DNA of 42,100 bases from contig JAGPVP010000113.1 of assembly GCA_018066965.1 (NCBI GenBank), forward strand, positions 1 through 42,100. Direction: 5' to 3'. The translations under genes and the position numbers were made by a program. Under the pieces are notes generated by a model that was not told the DNA's origin, did no database searches, and was given only the letters and a program-made list of their open reading frames with translations. This document shows positions 16,808 through 26,391 of the stretch, one piece after another. The stretch is from Zhongshania sp. (GTDB lineage: Bacteria > Pseudomonadota > Gammaproteobacteria > Pseudomonadales > Spongiibacteraceae). Every line of letters begins with the position of its first letter. The stretch's first letter is position 1.

Positions 16808-16978
16808 AATTTTTAGCCTCACCTTTGCATCGCAATGCGACGTCTATTCTGGCTGGGCAATACGCAGTATTGCGGGCCAGATCGTCATTATCGGGCGATC
16901 TTAGTTTATTTCGATCAAGCGTTCAATTTAAAAAGCGGTAATGCTTTTGGCTTATCTGTTGTTGATAAGCCAAGTCGC
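16808..16978. promoter_or_regulatory. metG-rsxA intergenic region with three hairpins
   Basis: Contains GCAATAC-GCA-GTATTGC (16857-16873), AGATCG...CGATCT (about 16878-16902) and GGCTTATC-7-GATAAGCC (16949-16971, perfect 8 bp stem). The last lies just downstream of the metG stop on the minus strand and could end metG transcription. No U-run follows it, so an intrinsic terminator is not established. The rsx promoter must also lie here unless rsx is co-transcribed with metG. Confidence 0.45.
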
Positions 16979-19009
16979 TTACTGGATTTTCATGCCCGCT
17001 TTGGCACCGCTGTCGGGGCTGAGTAGCCATATTTCTTGGTCGCCGGGGCCAGCAGCAAGCACCATGCCCTCTGACATGCCAAAGCGCATTTTGCGCGCCT
17101 CAAGGTTGGCGACCATGACGGTAAGCTTGCCCACCAATTGTTGGGCATTATACGCAGTTTTAATGCCCGCAAAGACTTGGCGTGTGCCTAAATCGCCCAA
17201 ACTGAGTGTCAGTTTTAGTAATTTGTCGGCGCCTTCTACTGCTTCGGCGGCCACAATTTCAGCTACGCGCAAATCAATCTTAGCAAAATCAGGGTAGGCA
17301 ATTGTGTCGGTTATACCGGTGTCTTTGTCTTTTGCCGCCTGTTTCGGTTTGGCTGCGGGGGCTGGTGCCGGCGTATTGTCGCTGCTTTCATCAACCATGG
17401 TGGCAACTTTGTCGGCGTCAACTCGGCTCATCATCGCCTTGAAGGGTTCAATAGCGTGATTGTGTAGCGGTGTAAATTCACCCTGCCATGTTAATGAGCA
17501 ATTTAAAAACTGCTCCGCTTTTATAGCGAGTTCGGGTAATACCGGTGATAGATACGTGGTGAGTACGCGGAAAATGTCGATGCATTGGGAGGCAACGTCC
17601 GCGGCAAGGGCGACGGTATCGTCTGATTTTGCCAGCTTCCACGGTTCGCATGAATCGAAGTATTCATTGGTTGCATCTGCCAGTGCCATAATCTCACGCA
17701 CGGCTTTGCTGTATTCGCGCTGCTCATAGAGCTGCGCAATATTCGCACTTGCGCCAGTGACTTGTTGCCAAAGGTCTGCGTTGTGTTGGCTTGCGCTGAG
17801 CTTGCCGTCATTGCCTTTTTGCACAAATTTGGCACTGCGGCTGGCGATATTCACAAGCTTACCAACGAGGTCTGAGTTCACGCGGTTAATAAAGTCTTCA
17901 AGATTGAGGTCGATATCGTCGACCGCGCCCGAGAGCTTAGCGGCAAAATAGTAGCGCAGGTATTCGGCCGGTAAGTGTTTTAAATAGGTTTCTGCTTTTA
18001 TAAATGTGCCGCGCGACTTGGACATTTTTTTGCCGTTCACGGTTAAAAAGCCGTGGGCATAGATCGCGGTGGGCTGACGGAAGCCAGCTGAATCCAGCAT
18101 GGCGGGCCAGAACAGGCCGTGGAAATTGATAATGTCTTTACCAATAAAGTGGTAAAGCTCTGCCGTGGAGTCTAGGCCCCAGTATTCATTAAAGTCGCGG
18201 CCATTTTTTTCGCACCAGTTTGCGCAGCTGGCCATATAGCCGATGGGGGCATCTAGCCACACGTAGAAAAATTTACCCGGCGCGCCGGGAATTTCAAAAC
18301 CGAAATAGGGGGCGTCCCGCGAGATGTCCCAGCTTTGCAGGCCTGCGTCTAACCATTCGCGCAGCTTGTTGGCAATTTGTGGTTGCAGTGCGTCGCTGTC
18401 AGTCCACTTGCGGAGCAGGTTTTCAAAGTCGCCAAGTTTAAAGAAAAAATGCGTAGAGCTTTTTTCGATTGGCGTGGCGCCAGAGATTGCCGAACGCGGG
18501 TTGATCAGTTCTGCCGGCGTGTAGGTTGCGCCACAGGCTTCGCAGTTGTCGCCGTATTGGTCGTCGGTTTTACATTTTGGGCAGCTGCCTTTGATGTAGC
18601 GGTCTGCCAGAAATAAATTCTTTTCAGGATCGAATAACTGGGTAACGTCGCGGCGCTCGATGTGACCGTTGGCATCAAGGCGCCGATAAATTTCTTCTGA
18701 GTAATGTTTGCACTCAGGGGAGTGGGTGGAGTGGTAATTATCAAAACGAATAAGGAAACCCGCTAAATCCCGCTCGTGTTCGGCTTTTACCCGCGCAATT
18801 TGCTCTTCTGGGGTGATGCCAAGTTTCTCGGCGGTGAGCATAATAGCGGTGCCGTGGGCGTCGTCGGCGCATAAATAGATGCAGTCGTTGCCGCGTAATT
18901 TCTGGTAACGCACCCAAATGTCGGTCTGGATAGATTCCAGTAAATGACCGAGATGAAGTGGGCCGTTGGCGTAGGGCAGGGCACTGGTGACCAGAATCTT
19001 GCGCGACAT
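16979..19009 (-). CDS. metG: Methionyl-tRNA synthetase
   Basis: 676 residues. Class I catalytic domain with the HIGH-type signature HLGH (19-22) and KMSKS (about 335), a zinc knuckle CPKC...CEAC in the connective peptide, an anticodon-binding helical domain, a Pro/Ala linker and a C-terminal tRNA-binding OB domain ([16 protein letters not shown]). Charges tRNA-Met and tRNA-fMet. AAGGAA precedes the ATG. Divergent from mrp, a common gammaproteobacterial neighbour pair. Normal length for the dimeric long form. Confidence 0.97.
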   Translation of the reverse strand: MSRKILVTSALPYANGPLHLGHLLESIQTDIWVRYQKLRGNDCIYLCADDAHGTAIMLTAEKLGITPEEQIARVKAEHERDLAGFLIRFDNYHSTHSPECKHYSEEIYRRLDANGHIERRDVTQLFDPEKNLFLADRYIKGSCPKCKTDDQYGDNCEACGATYTPAELINPRSAISGATPIEKSSTHFFFKLGDFENLLRKWTDSDALQPQIANKLREWLDAGLQSWDISRDAPYFGFEIPGAPGKFFYVWLDAPIGYMASCANWCEKNGRDFNEYWGLDSTAELYHFIGKDIINFHGLFWPAMLDSAGFRQPTAIYAHGFLTVNGKKMSKSRGTFIKAETYLKHLPAEYLRYYFAAKLSGAVDDIDLNLEDFINRVNSDLVGKLVNIASRSAKFVQKGNDGKLSASQHNADLWQQVTGASANIAQLYEQREYSKAVREIMALADATNEYFDSCEPWKLAKSDDTVALAADVASQCIDIFRVLTTYLSPVLPELAIKAEQFLNCSLTWQGEFTPLHNHAIEPFKAMMSRVDADKVATMVDESSDNTPAPAPAAKPKQAAKDKDTGITDTIAYPDFAKIDLRVAEIVAAEAVEGADKLLKLTLSLGDLGTRQVFAGIKTAYNAQQLVGKLTVMVANLEARKMRFGMSEGMVLAAGPGDQEIWLLSPDSGAKAGMKIQ

Positions 19010-19122
19010 GGGTTTCCTTGTTTGAGCGTTACTGGCCGCGACTGCATATAGCTTGCGGCTCGGATGGATTCAAAGGCGCGAGATTATAGCGTTTTTGGCT
19101 CTCTGGCGCATCTGTCTCGGCG

Positions 19123-19151
19123 TTGTTCGATGTGAGTGCGGCGCGTATACT
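19123..19151 (+). promoter_or_regulatory. Predicted sigma-70 promoter of mrp
   Basis: -35 TTGTTC (19123-19128), 17 bp spacer, -10 TATACT (19146-19151). It places the transcript start near 19158, which rules out an in-frame start at 19123 for mrp and supports the ATG at 19192. Confidence 0.6.
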
Positions 19152-19191
19152 CGCCGGCTCATTAAATATTTATTCAAGGCAGGGGAAAGAT

Positions 19192-20289
19192 ATGTCGGCA
19201 GCGCTGGAATCCAGAGTTCGCGAACAACTGATGGCGGTGGTTTTGCCCGGTTTGTCGTCGCCGCTGGCGGAGCTTGCTGATATTGTGTCTTTGACACTTA
19301 GTGGCGATCGTGTCGACGTGATTGTTGAGCTAGGCTTCCCTGCCAAAAGCGCGCAGCAACAATATGAAACGCTGCTTGGTGAAGCGCTAAAGCAAGTTGC
19401 AGATGTTGCCGCTGGCACAGTGCAAGTGCGCTGGAAAATTGCTGCCTACGCGGCGCAGCAGAATATTCAGAGTATGGAAAATGTTCGCAATATTATTGCG
19501 GTCGCTTCCGGTAAAGGCGGTGTGGGTAAATCAACCACCTCTGTGAATCTTGCCTTGGCATTGGCGGCAGAAGGCGCGCGGGTGGGCTTGCTCGACGCTG
19601 ATATCTACGGGCCTAGCGTGCAAATGATGCTGGGTATTCCCGATGGCCAGCGTCCTAAGCAATATGGCACCCACTATTTACTGCCGATAGAAGCCTATGG
19701 CGTGCAGTCTATGTCTATGGGGTATTTGGTCACCGCCGATACGCCGATGGTGTGGCGCGGGCCGATGGCAACCGGTGCCCTGCAGCAGTTATTAAACCAG
19801 ACGTATTGGCAGGATCTGGATTATTTGATTATCGATATGCCGCCAGGCACGGGTGATATTCAGCTAACACTGTCGCAAAAAGTGCCGGTGTCTGGCGCGG
19901 TTGTGGTGACCACGCCGCAAGATATTGCGCTGTTAGATGCTAAGAAAGGCATCGAAATGTTCCGCAAGGTGTCGGTGCCGGTATTGGGTATTGTTGAAAA
20001 TATGGCGGTGCATATTTGCAGCGAGTGCGGCCATCACGAACACGTATTTGGTCATGGTGGCGGCGACCGCATGGCGCAATCTTATAATGTGCCCATGTTG
20101 GGCGCTTTGCCTTTGTCAATGCAGATTCGCGAGCAAGCAGACCTTGGTAAGCCGGTTCTCGCATCTGACCCGCAGGGTAGTGCTGCCATGTTGTATCGGC
20201 AGGTCGCGATTAGTATGACCGCCGAATTAGCTAAGCGTCAGCGCGTGCAGAGCAATGCTTTTCCGAATATTTCGATTAGCGACGATTAA
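19192..20289 (+). CDS. mrp: Iron-sulfur cluster carrier ATPase Mrp/ApbC
   Basis: 365 residues from the ATG at 19192 (AGGGGAAAG upstream). An N-terminal MIP18/DUF59 domain (about 5-85) precedes a ParA/MinD-type ATPase with deviant Walker A GKGGVGKST (107-115). The cluster-binding CSECG motif sits in ENMAVHICSECGHHEHVFGHGGG. It transfers Fe-S clusters to apoproteins in the cytosol. Divergent from metG and 53 bp before dcd, a frequent arrangement. Confidence 0.95.
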   Translation: MSAALESRVREQLMAVVLPGLSSPLAELADIVSLTLSGDRVDVIVELGFPAKSAQQQYETLLGEALKQVADVAAGTVQVRWKIAAYAAQQNIQSMENVRNIIAVASGKGGVGKSTTSVNLALALAAEGARVGLLDADIYGPSVQMMLGIPDGQRPKQYGTHYLLPIEAYGVQSMSMGYLVTADTPMVWRGPMATGALQQLLNQTYWQDLDYLIIDMPPGTGDIQLTLSQKVPVSGAVVVTTPQDIALLDAKKGIEMFRKVSVPVLGIVENMAVHICSECGHHEHVFGHGGGDRMAQSYNVPMLGALPLSMQIREQADLGKPVLASDPQGSAAMLYRQVAISMTAELAKRQRVQSNAFPNISISDD

Positions 20290-20342
20290 GGTCGCGCGTG
20301 TTGATTGGCAGATGGTATGAATAAACAGCTAGAGGGAATGCA

Positions 20343-20909
20343 ATGAGTATTAAGGCCGATAAGTGGATTCGTCGTATGGCTGAGAGCGAGGGTATGATTG
20401 AGCCCTTTGAGCCGGGTCAGGTACGTACACGCGACGACGCGAAAATTATCTCTTATGGTACATCTAGCTACGGCTACGATGTTCGCTGCTCTAATGAATT
20501 TAAAGTGTTTACGAACACCTATTCTGCGACGGTAGATCCAAAGGCCTTTGACGAAAAAAGCTTTGTGGATATCACCGCCGATTACTGCATTATTCCACCC
20601 AACTCCTTCGCCTTGGCGCGCACGGTTGAATACTTTCGTATTCCGCGTAGCGTGTTAACGATGTGTCTGGGTAAGTCGACCTATGCGCGTTGCGGTATTA
20701 TCGTTAACGTCACTCCGCTAGAGCCAGAGTGGGAAGGTCACGTGACCTTGGAATTTTCCAACACCACAACTTTGCCAGCGAAGATCTATGCCAACGAAGG
20801 CGTAGCGCAAATGCTGTTTTTTGAGTCTGATGAAATTTGCGAAGTCAGCTATAAAGATCGCGGTGGCAAATATCAAGGTCAAACCGGCGTTACCCTTCCT
20901 AAGACCTGA
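20343..20909 (+). CDS. dcd: dCTP deaminase
   Basis: 188 residues. Converts dCTP to dUTP, feeding dTTP synthesis. Begins [14 protein letters not shown] and carries the trimeric dUTPase-like core with [19 protein letters not shown], the [23 protein letters not shown] active-site region (catalytic Glu within it) and a C-terminal [14 protein letters not shown] lid. Typical length. Ribosome-binding site AGAGGGAATGC precedes the ATG; it probably shares a transcript with mrp. Confidence 0.97.
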   Translation: MSIKADKWIRRMAESEGMIEPFEPGQVRTRDDAKIISYGTSSYGYDVRCSNEFKVFTNTYSATVDPKAFDEKSFVDITADYCIIPPNSFALARTVEYFRIPRSVLTMCLGKSTYARCGIIVNVTPLEPEWEGHVTLEFSNTTTLPAKIYANEGVAQMLFFESDEICEVSYKDRGGKYQGQTGVTLPKT

Positions 20910-21054
20910 TGATAAAAAGGCGTTAGGATCGCAAGCGATATAACAGTGGTGATTTGATATTGGTAGCCACTCAGCATCGTTTGCCATCCCTGATGCTGGG
21001 TGAATCGACGTTCTTAAGTCGTGCTTGATTATTCTTCGTATCCATAAAACTACT

Positions 21055-21173
21055 GCCATGCCCGACTCGATCAGGTATCTATAGTGAGCGTTAGCGAATG
21101 CTTTTGCTTTCGCGAAGCGCGGACTAGCTTGGAGCCTGAGGCCTATGGATCCCCGATCGGGGTCGGGGATGAC
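21055..21173 (+). repeat. REPIN-like paired-hairpin element, copy 3
   Basis: 119 bp. The left hairpin is degraded (CCATGCCCGA-loop-TCAGGTATCTA). The right hairpin, inverted, is TGGATCCCCGA...TCGGGGATGAC (21146-21173). The interior begins GTGAGCGTTAGCGAATGC. Confidence 0.6.
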
Positions 21174-21182
21174 CAATTGCTC

Positions 21183-21302
21183 GTCATACTCGGCCACGAC
21201 CGAGTATCCAGAGTGAGCGTAAGCGAATGCTTTTGGTTTTGCGAAGCGCGGACTAGCTTGGAGCCTGAGGCCTATGGATCCCCGATCGGGGTCGGGGATG
21301 AC
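21183..21302 (+). repeat. REPIN-like paired-hairpin element, copy 4
   Basis: 120 bp. The left hairpin 21183-21211 has the perfect stem ATACTCGG/CCGAGTAT, a compensated variant of the usual ATACCCGA/TCGGGTAT. The inverted right hairpin 21275-21302 has ATCCCCGA/TCGGGGAT. Starts 129 bp after the equivalent point of copy 3. Confidence 0.65.
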
Positions 21303-21374
21303 GGTGCTAGTTGGGTCGGGAATGACGGTGGTGCGTGGGTCGGGGATGACGGTGGTGCGTGGGTCGAGGATGGC
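21290..21374 (+). repeat. 24 bp tandem repeat, about 3.5 copies
   Basis: Units begin at 21290, 21314, 21338 and 21362 (partial), consensus GGTCGGGGATGACGGTGG then TGCGTG. The first unit is the right arm of the REPIN copy 4 hairpin, so the array appears to have grown out of the hairpin's 3' end. Confidence 0.8.
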
Positions 21375-21540
21375 ATCAACTCCTTACTTAGTCATACCCG
21401 ACTCGATCGGGTATCCAGAGTGAGCGTAAGCGAATGCCTTTGTTTTTGCGGAGCGCTGAGGATTGCAATGCTGGCTCGGAATGACAGAGTCATCGGTCCG
21501 CGTTGGTTCTATATGCTTTTTAATATAAGGGTTTAAATGC

Positions 21541-22416
21541 CTATTGGCGCAGGCCTTTAACGGTTTTACCGTTGAGGGTGGCGCTGAGAAGTTCCAGTGA
21601 GTAAACCTCGTCATCTTCCCGCTGTTCTAATTTCACTATTAAGTAGTTCCAGTCTTTTGCTAGCCAAATGGTGGTCTCGCTACTGCTGCCTGGGCGCGAG
21701 CGGAGTAGCTTGATGGTCTGCAATTTACCGGCGGCGCTGTCGATGGTTTCTTCGCCTAGTTGTTTCACGGTGTAGGTTTTGTGTTTGCCGCGATTAACCA
21801 CGGTTAGGCTTATTTCTTTATCAAGACGGTTGTTGATGATGGCTTCGCGCATTTTGAGTTGTGCACCGAGCTGGTCAAAGGTGTCGTCGCTAATCTTTGA
21901 GGACCAGGGTTTGCGATATTTTTTATCGCTGGCCGAGTGCGTTGCCCAATCAAAATTAATACTTTGATCTTGTTTGCTACTCATATTGTTTGAGTATTCG
22001 TAGTGCAAGGGGCGTAAGCCATCTTTAGAGTTTTCGATGAGGCTTTCTTCGTTTACTTTTATAAACATGAGTTTGGCGTGTTGGGATAGCAGCCAGTTGT
22101 TACCCTGTTTGCTTAAGGTGCGTGTGGCATTGGTGCTGAGGCTATCGCTACTGATTTTGTATTCCGCTTGGTAGGGCAGAATTTCGCCGCTTTTTGGAGC
22201 TTGGGCTTTAATAGTTTGAGGTTTGGTGGCTTGGGTTTCTATCGGCTCGGCGTTAATGGGCTCGACTTGAACCAGCATTTTTGGGCTGGCATCGGGAAAT
22301 GCGCTAATGCCGCCGCCACTTGCAAAGGCGATGTTTGATAGGGTGCAGCATAGTAATGCGAGCAGACTAATCCGGCTGAAAGAGCACGCCGTTTTCGGGT
22401 AGATTTTTATCATCAA
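21541..22416 (-). CDS. DUF3108 domain-containing exported protein
   Basis: 291 residues with a signal peptide (MMIKIYPKTACSFSRISLLALLCCTLSNIAFA, cleavage near residue 32) and a short Pro/Glu/Gln linker. A beta-rich DUF3108 domain follows, opening LPYQAEYKISSDSLS and including DQLGAQLKMREAI. Function of the family is unknown; it is periplasmic or envelope-associated. The start overlaps the end of purN by about 50 bp. The DUF3108-purN-purM order is common in Pseudomonas-like genomes. Confidence 0.82.
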   Translation of the reverse strand: MMIKIYPKTACSFSRISLLALLCCTLSNIAFASGGGISAFPDASPKMLVQVEPINAEPIETQATKPQTIKAQAPKSGEILPYQAEYKISSDSLSTNATRTLSKQGNNWLLSQHAKLMFIKVNEESLIENSKDGLRPLHYEYSNNMSSKQDQSINFDWATHSASDKKYRKPWSSKISDDTFDQLGAQLKMREAIINNRLDKEISLTVVNRGKHKTYTVKQLGEETIDSAAGKLQTIKLLRSRPGSSSETTIWLAKDWNYLIVKLEQREDDEVYSLELLSATLNGKTVKGLRQ

Positions 22417-23017
22417 GTACCGCCTTTGAATTCCGCAAACTCAAACGTCCTTCAGCAAACCACTGTGCCGCTAAAGGGAAGATTGTGTGTTCTTTGGACA
22501 ATACGCGATCTGCGAGTGTTGCAGCGTCATCGCCATCAAATATAGGTATTTTTGCCTGAATTATCGGCGGACCGCCGTCTAGCTCTTCGGTGACGAAATG
22601 CACGGTTGCACCCGCTTCCGAGTCGCCAGCATCCAGGGCCCGCTGATGCGTGTGTAGGCCGGGATATTTTGGTAGTAGTGATGGATGGATATTTATGAGG
22701 CGGCCTAAGTAGTGCCGTACAAAGCCAGGGGTGAGAATGCGCATAAAGCCGGCAAGGATAACTAGGTCTGCGCCAAATTCGTCAATTTTAGCTAGTAATG
22801 CGGCGTCGAAATCTTCGCGATTAGCGAACTGTTTGTGATCAATGCAGGCGGTGGTGATACCGGCCTGTTGGGCGCGAACAAGGCCGAAGGCGTCGGTCTT
22901 GTTGCTAATGACAGCACTGATTACGGTGTTCGGCAGAGTTTCGTTTTCGCAGGCATCGATAAACGCCTGCAAATTGGAGCCGCTGCCAGATAGAAGAATC
23001 ACCAGCTTGCAAGGCAT
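22367..23017 (-). CDS. purN: Phosphoribosylglycinamide formyltransferase
   Basis: 216 residues from the ATG at 23015-23017 (MPCKLVILLSGSGSNLQAFID). An earlier in-frame start at 23080 would lie inside purM and add an unrelated 21-residue lead. Transfers the formyl group of 10-formyl-THF to GAR in purine synthesis. Catalytic motifs LAGFMRIL, the NIHPSLLPKYPGLHTH loop (catalytic Asn and His) and VTEELDGGP are present. 4 bp downstream of the purM stop, as expected for a purMN operon. Confidence 0.96.
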   Translation of the reverse strand: MPCKLVILLSGSGSNLQAFIDACENETLPNTVISAVISNKTDAFGLVRAQQAGITTACIDHKQFANREDFDAALLAKIDEFGADLVILAGFMRILTPGFVRHYLGRLINIHPSLLPKYPGLHTHQRALDAGDSEAGATVHFVTEELDGGPPIIQAKIPIFDGDDAATLADRVLSKEHTIFPLAAQWFAEGRLSLRNSKAVLDDKNLPENGVLFQPD

Positions 23018-23021
23018 GGAA

Positions 23022-24071
23022 CTATTGGCCTTCAATGATGACTTTAGGCTCGTCTTCCCCTGCGGCTTCAATACTGCCAATCAGCATGGCGGTTTCGCCC
23101 TGTTGATTTAACATATCAATAACGCCTTCGGCATCATCTGCTGCAACGGCTAATACCATACCGATACCACAGTTAAAGGTGCGGTACATTTCCCGCGCCT
23201 CGACATTGCCTTGTTCTTGCAGCCACTGGAATATTGCGGGGAGCTCCCAGCTGTTGCCGTCGATAACAGCCTTGGTATTGCGGGGCAATACGCGGGGGAT
23301 GTTTTCTAATAGGCCGCCGCCAGTGATGTGCGCAAGTGCGTTAACACGATACTGTTTAATGACGCGAAGTATGGGTTTGATATAAATTTTAGTCGGCACA
23401 AGTAGGGTTTGCCCCAGCGTGCTGTCGCCAAATGCTTGGTCGAGCTTGGCGCCGCTGTGCTCAATAATTTTACGAATTAGTGAGTAGCCATTGGAGTGCG
23501 GGCCAGATGAGGCGACGCCAATTAATTTATCGCCGATACGTACCGAGTTGCCATCAATGATGTTGGCTTTTTCTACGACGCCTACGCAAAAACCTGCAAG
23601 ATCGTAGTCATCGCCTTCATACATACCCGGCATTTCAGCGGTTTCACCGCCAACTAATGAGCAGCCTGCTTGTTCGCAGCCAGCGCCGATGCCGGTAACA
23701 ACGCTGGTCGCGATGTCAACATTTAAAGCGCCGGTGGCATAGTAGTCGAGGAAAAATAAAGGCTCTGCACCCGTAACAAGCAGGTCATTGACGCACATGG
23801 CGACAAGATCTATGCCGATGGTGTCGTGAATACCGACTTCCATCGCAAGTTTTAGCTTGGTGCCGACACCGTCAGTGCCAGATACTAGAACGGGTTCTTT
23901 GTAACCGGTAGGGATTTGGCATAGCGCGCCAAAGCCGCCAAGGCCACTCATGACCTCGGGGCGGCGGGTGCGTTTGGCCACATCTTTAATGCGTTCTACG
24001 AGTGCGTCACCGGCATCGATGTCTACGCCGGCGTCTTTGTAACTTAAGCTTGGCTTACTGGTGTCAGTCAT
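23022..24071 (-). CDS. purM: Phosphoribosylformylglycinamidine cyclo-ligase
   Basis: 349 residues. Converts FGAM to AIR with ATP, the fifth step of purine synthesis. Begins [20 protein letters not shown], with [12 protein letters not shown] and the conserved [22 protein letters not shown] and [11 protein letters not shown] motifs. Full length for the AIR synthase family. Divergent from the DUF2066 gene, with the promoters in the interval 24072-24214. Confidence 0.97.
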   Translation of the reverse strand: MTDTSKPSLSYKDAGVDIDAGDALVERIKDVAKRTRRPEVMSGLGGFGALCQIPTGYKEPVLVSGTDGVGTKLKLAMEVGIHDTIGIDLVAMCVNDLLVTGAEPLFFLDYYATGALNVDIATSVVTGIGAGCEQAGCSLVGGETAEMPGMYEGDDYDLAGFCVGVVEKANIIDGNSVRIGDKLIGVASSGPHSNGYSLIRKIIEHSGAKLDQAFGDSTLGQTLLVPTKIYIKPILRVIKQYRVNALAHITGGGLLENIPRVLPRNTKAVIDGNSWELPAIFQWLQEQGNVEAREMYRTFNCGIGMVLAVAADDAEGVIDMLNQQGETAMLIGSIEAAGEDEPKVIIEGQ

Positions 24072-24180
24072 AATCGTTTGGCTGTCCTCTAAGAGGGCGC
24101 TATTCTAGCTTGATTGGGAGTTTAATTCAGCAGCAAAAAGGTGACTTTTTGCCACTAGTCACGACGATGACAGAGTGGCT

Positions 24181-24189
24181 TGCTACAAT
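24181..24189 (+). promoter_or_regulatory. Predicted extended -10 promoter of the DUF2066-perM-hda operon
   Basis: TGCTACAAT matches the extended -10 pattern TGnTATAAT with one mismatch. No good -35 was found at 17 bp. Transcription would begin near 24196, so the gene most likely starts at the GTG at 24215 and not at in-frame codons from 24110. Confidence 0.45.
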
Positions 24190-24214
24190 GGCCCGTCGCA
24201 GCAGGGAAAAGGAC

Positions 24215-25303
24215 GTGTATAAAGTGATACAAATTATTCGGGTGCTGGTATCGGCCGCAGTTATTTTGATGGCCTTCTCTGGCCAGGTTATAGCAGCAGT
24301 CGTAGGGAATTTATATGACGAGCAGCTGATTGTTGAGTCCCAGTCCCGCGATGCGTTAAAGCAAGGTGCGGCTACTGCTTTAGAGCGCGTCTTTATTAGG
24401 GTGTCGGGGCGGCGCCAAGTGAGTGATAACCCCGTGGTGTCGTCGGCGCTTGCTGATCCTGAGCCGTTTATGACCCAGTATCGTTATCAGCGCAGCAAAA
24501 ATGCGGAGGGTGTTGAGGAGTTGCTCTTGAATCTAAGCTTCTCTCCTCGGCAGGTGAATGCCTCATTGCAGTCCGCGGGCTTGCCAATCTGGTCTTCAAA
24601 TCGGCCTGCAGTACTAGTGTGGCTAGTTGCGGACACAGTAGGTGGTCGGCAATTTGTTGGCGCTGAGGCGGATGCTAAATTGTTATCGGCATTGGAAGCA
24701 GAGGGGCAGCGACGCGGCGTTATTATACAAATGCCGCTGTTTGACCTTGCAGACTACACGAATCTGAGTGCCAGCCAGTTGTGGCAAATGTCGGTCGATG
24801 ATGTGCGCAGAGCGTCTGCGCGTTACTCTACGCCATTTATTTTAATGGGGCGGATTTCGCAATTCTCGACTGGGCAGTGGGTTGGTAGTTGGGTCGTGTT
24901 GCAGGGTGATGAGTCGCTTCGTTTGGATAGTGAGGGTATGACCGAGGCCGAGGTCATGGCAGCCCCTATCGATTATCTTGCAGATATGCAGGCAGCGACG
25001 TATTCGGTGTCTGCTGGTGCGGGGAATAGTGCTAATACCTTGATCCACGTTTCGGGCGTTAAAGATTTTGCCAGTTATGCAAGCTTGGTTACCTACCTTG
25101 AGGGCTTGGCCGTTATTCAGCACGCCAATACCGTTTGGCTCGATAAAGATCAGTTGATTTTGGAGCTGGTGCTTAATGATGATATGGAAAAAGTGAAGCG
25201 TTTTTTGAGTCTCGATGGGCGCTTATTAGAAGCTAGCGCGAACGCAAATAAGCCTTTGCCACGGTCTGTGCGTGGTTACTATCAGTGGGCGGGGCAGCGA
25301 TAG
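24215..25303 (+). CDS. DUF2066 domain-containing exported protein
   Basis: 362 residues if started at the GTG at 24215 (AGGGAAAAGG just upstream); that start gives a clean signal peptide ending QVIAA. A GTG at 24224 is also possible. The mature protein opens LYDEQLIVESQSRDALKQGAATALERVFIRVSGRR, the DUF2066 hallmark. Function unknown. It precedes the PerM-type permease and hda in a tightly packed operon; the stop TAG overlaps the next GTG by one base. Divergent from purMN as in Pseudomonas. Confidence 0.82.
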   Translation: MYKVIQIIRVLVSAAVILMAFSGQVIAAVVGNLYDEQLIVESQSRDALKQGAATALERVFIRVSGRRQVSDNPVVSSALADPEPFMTQYRYQRSKNAEGVEELLLNLSFSPRQVNASLQSAGLPIWSSNRPAVLVWLVADTVGGRQFVGAEADAKLLSALEAEGQRRGVIIQMPLFDLADYTNLSASQLWQMSVDDVRRASARYSTPFILMGRISQFSTGQWVGSWVVLQGDESLRLDSEGMTEAEVMAAPIDYLADMQAATYSVSAGAGNSANTLIHVSGVKDFASYASLVTYLEGLAVIQHANTVWLDKDQLILELVLNDDMEKVKRFLSLDGRLLEASANANKPLPRSVRGYYQWAGQR

Positions 25304-26391
25304 TGATCAGTATATCTAAACCAGTTTGGGGTTTGCTGGCCGTTGCCACCTTTATTGTCACTCTACATTTATTGTCACCTATCTTGATGCCATTTTTAAT
25401 CGCGGCAGTGTTTGCCTACATGGGTGATCCCTTGGCAGACCGGCTTGAAGCGCGAGGTATGGCGCGAACGATGGCAGTGGTTACGGTGTTTGTTGTATTA
25501 ACCTTGCTTACTGTTTTGCTGATGCTGGTGACGGTGCCGCTGTTAATTGAACAAATACAACTGCTGATAGAGCGTATTTACGACGGCGTGGCATGGCTCC
25601 AGCAAACGGGCTTGCCAAGATTGCGTCATTATCTAGACCTGCCAGAGCAGAAAAAACCCATGGAGGCCGCGCGGGATGCTTTGAGTGAGCATTGGGATAG
25701 CGCTGGCGGTATTCTTTTATATATCTGGGGCAAGGTCAGTGGCTCGAGCATGGCCTTATTAACATGGGTCGCTAATGTGACATTGGTGCCGGTAGTGACG
25801 TTTTATTTATTACGCGACTGGGACGTATTAATGGCGGCAATTCGAAATCTGCTACCACGCTCAGTGGAGGCGCGTACCGTCGAGATCGCCAAGCAGTGTG
25901 ATGAAATTTTAGGCGCGTTTGCCCGTGGGCAGTTATTAGTCATGCTGGCTTTAGCGGTGGTTTATACCGTGGGTCTATGGATTGTTGGTCTTGAGCTGGC
26001 GTTGGTGCTTGGCTTGCTTGCCGGCTTGGCAAGTATCGTACCTTACCTCGGCGTGATTATCGGGATTTCTGCTGCTGGCTTAGCGGCGTTCTTTCAGTTT
26101 GACAGTCTTTGGCCGATGGTGGGCGTGGCTGCGGTGTTTGGTGTTGGTCAGGCGCTAGAATCAATGGTCTTAACACCCATGTTGGTGGGTGAGAAAATAG
26201 GCTTGCATCCCGTTGTAGTTATTTTCGCCATTTTAGCGGGAGGGCAACTGTTTGGGTTTGTTGGGATTCTGCTTGCTTTGCCGGTGGCTGCGGTAATAAA
26301 AGTTATGATAAATCACCTTCATGACTACTATAAACACAGTGAGCTTTATGACGATAAAAGCGATGCCGCAGAGTTGGGTGCTGACAAATAA
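25303..26391 (+). CDS. AI-2E / PerM-family membrane permease
   Basis: 362 residues from the GTG at 25303, which shares a base with the preceding TAG (TAGTG); an in-frame GTG at 25285 is also possible. About eight membrane helices with the family pattern: an N-terminal pair (LLAVATFIVTLHLLSPILMP), a long amphipathic loop, then SIVPYLGVIIGI and LTPMLVGEKIGLHPVVVIFAIL. The family is called autoinducer-2 exporter, but members also do Na+/H+ exchange, and this member's substrate is unknown. Overlaps hda by one base (TAATG). Confidence 0.88.
   Translation: MISISKPVWGLLAVATFIVTLHLLSPILMPFLIAAVFAYMGDPLADRLEARGMARTMAVVTVFVVLTLLTVLLMLVTVPLLIEQIQLLIERIYDGVAWLQQTGLPRLRHYLDLPEQKKPMEAARDALSEHWDSAGGILLYIWGKVSGSSMALLTWVANVTLVPVVTFYLLRDWDVLMAAIRNLLPRSVEARTVEIAKQCDEILGAFARGQLLVMLALAVVYTVGLWIVGLELALVLGLLAGLASIVPYLGVIIGISAAGLAAFFQFDSLWPMVGVAAVFGVGQALESMVLTPMLVGEKIGLHPVVVIFAILAGGQLFGFVGILLALPVAAVIKVMINHLHDYYKHSELYDDKSDAAELGADK

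Larger units (their letters stand above)
20910..21540. repeat. Gene-free region with REPIN-like elements and a 24 bp tandem repeat
   Basis: No gene is supported. From about 21055 there are two REPIN-like pairs (21055-21173 and 21183-21302), a 24 bp minisatellite (21290-21374) and a further forward hairpin (21391-21418) with a decayed partner near 21470-21485. The two pairs share a nearly identical right half of about 85 bp, including GCGCGGACTAGCTTGGAGCC. 20910-21050 shows no recognisable feature. Confidence 0.75.

Noticed and set aside
21084-21536. 150-codon open frame with internal repeats (SPIGVGDD)
   Set aside because: It follows the REPIN units and 24 bp repeat; the periodicity is that of the DNA, not of a protein family.
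24110-24214. N-terminal extension of the DUF2066 gene to 24110
   Set aside because: It would run through the predicted -10 region at 24181-24189 and bury the signal peptide 35 residues inside the protein.
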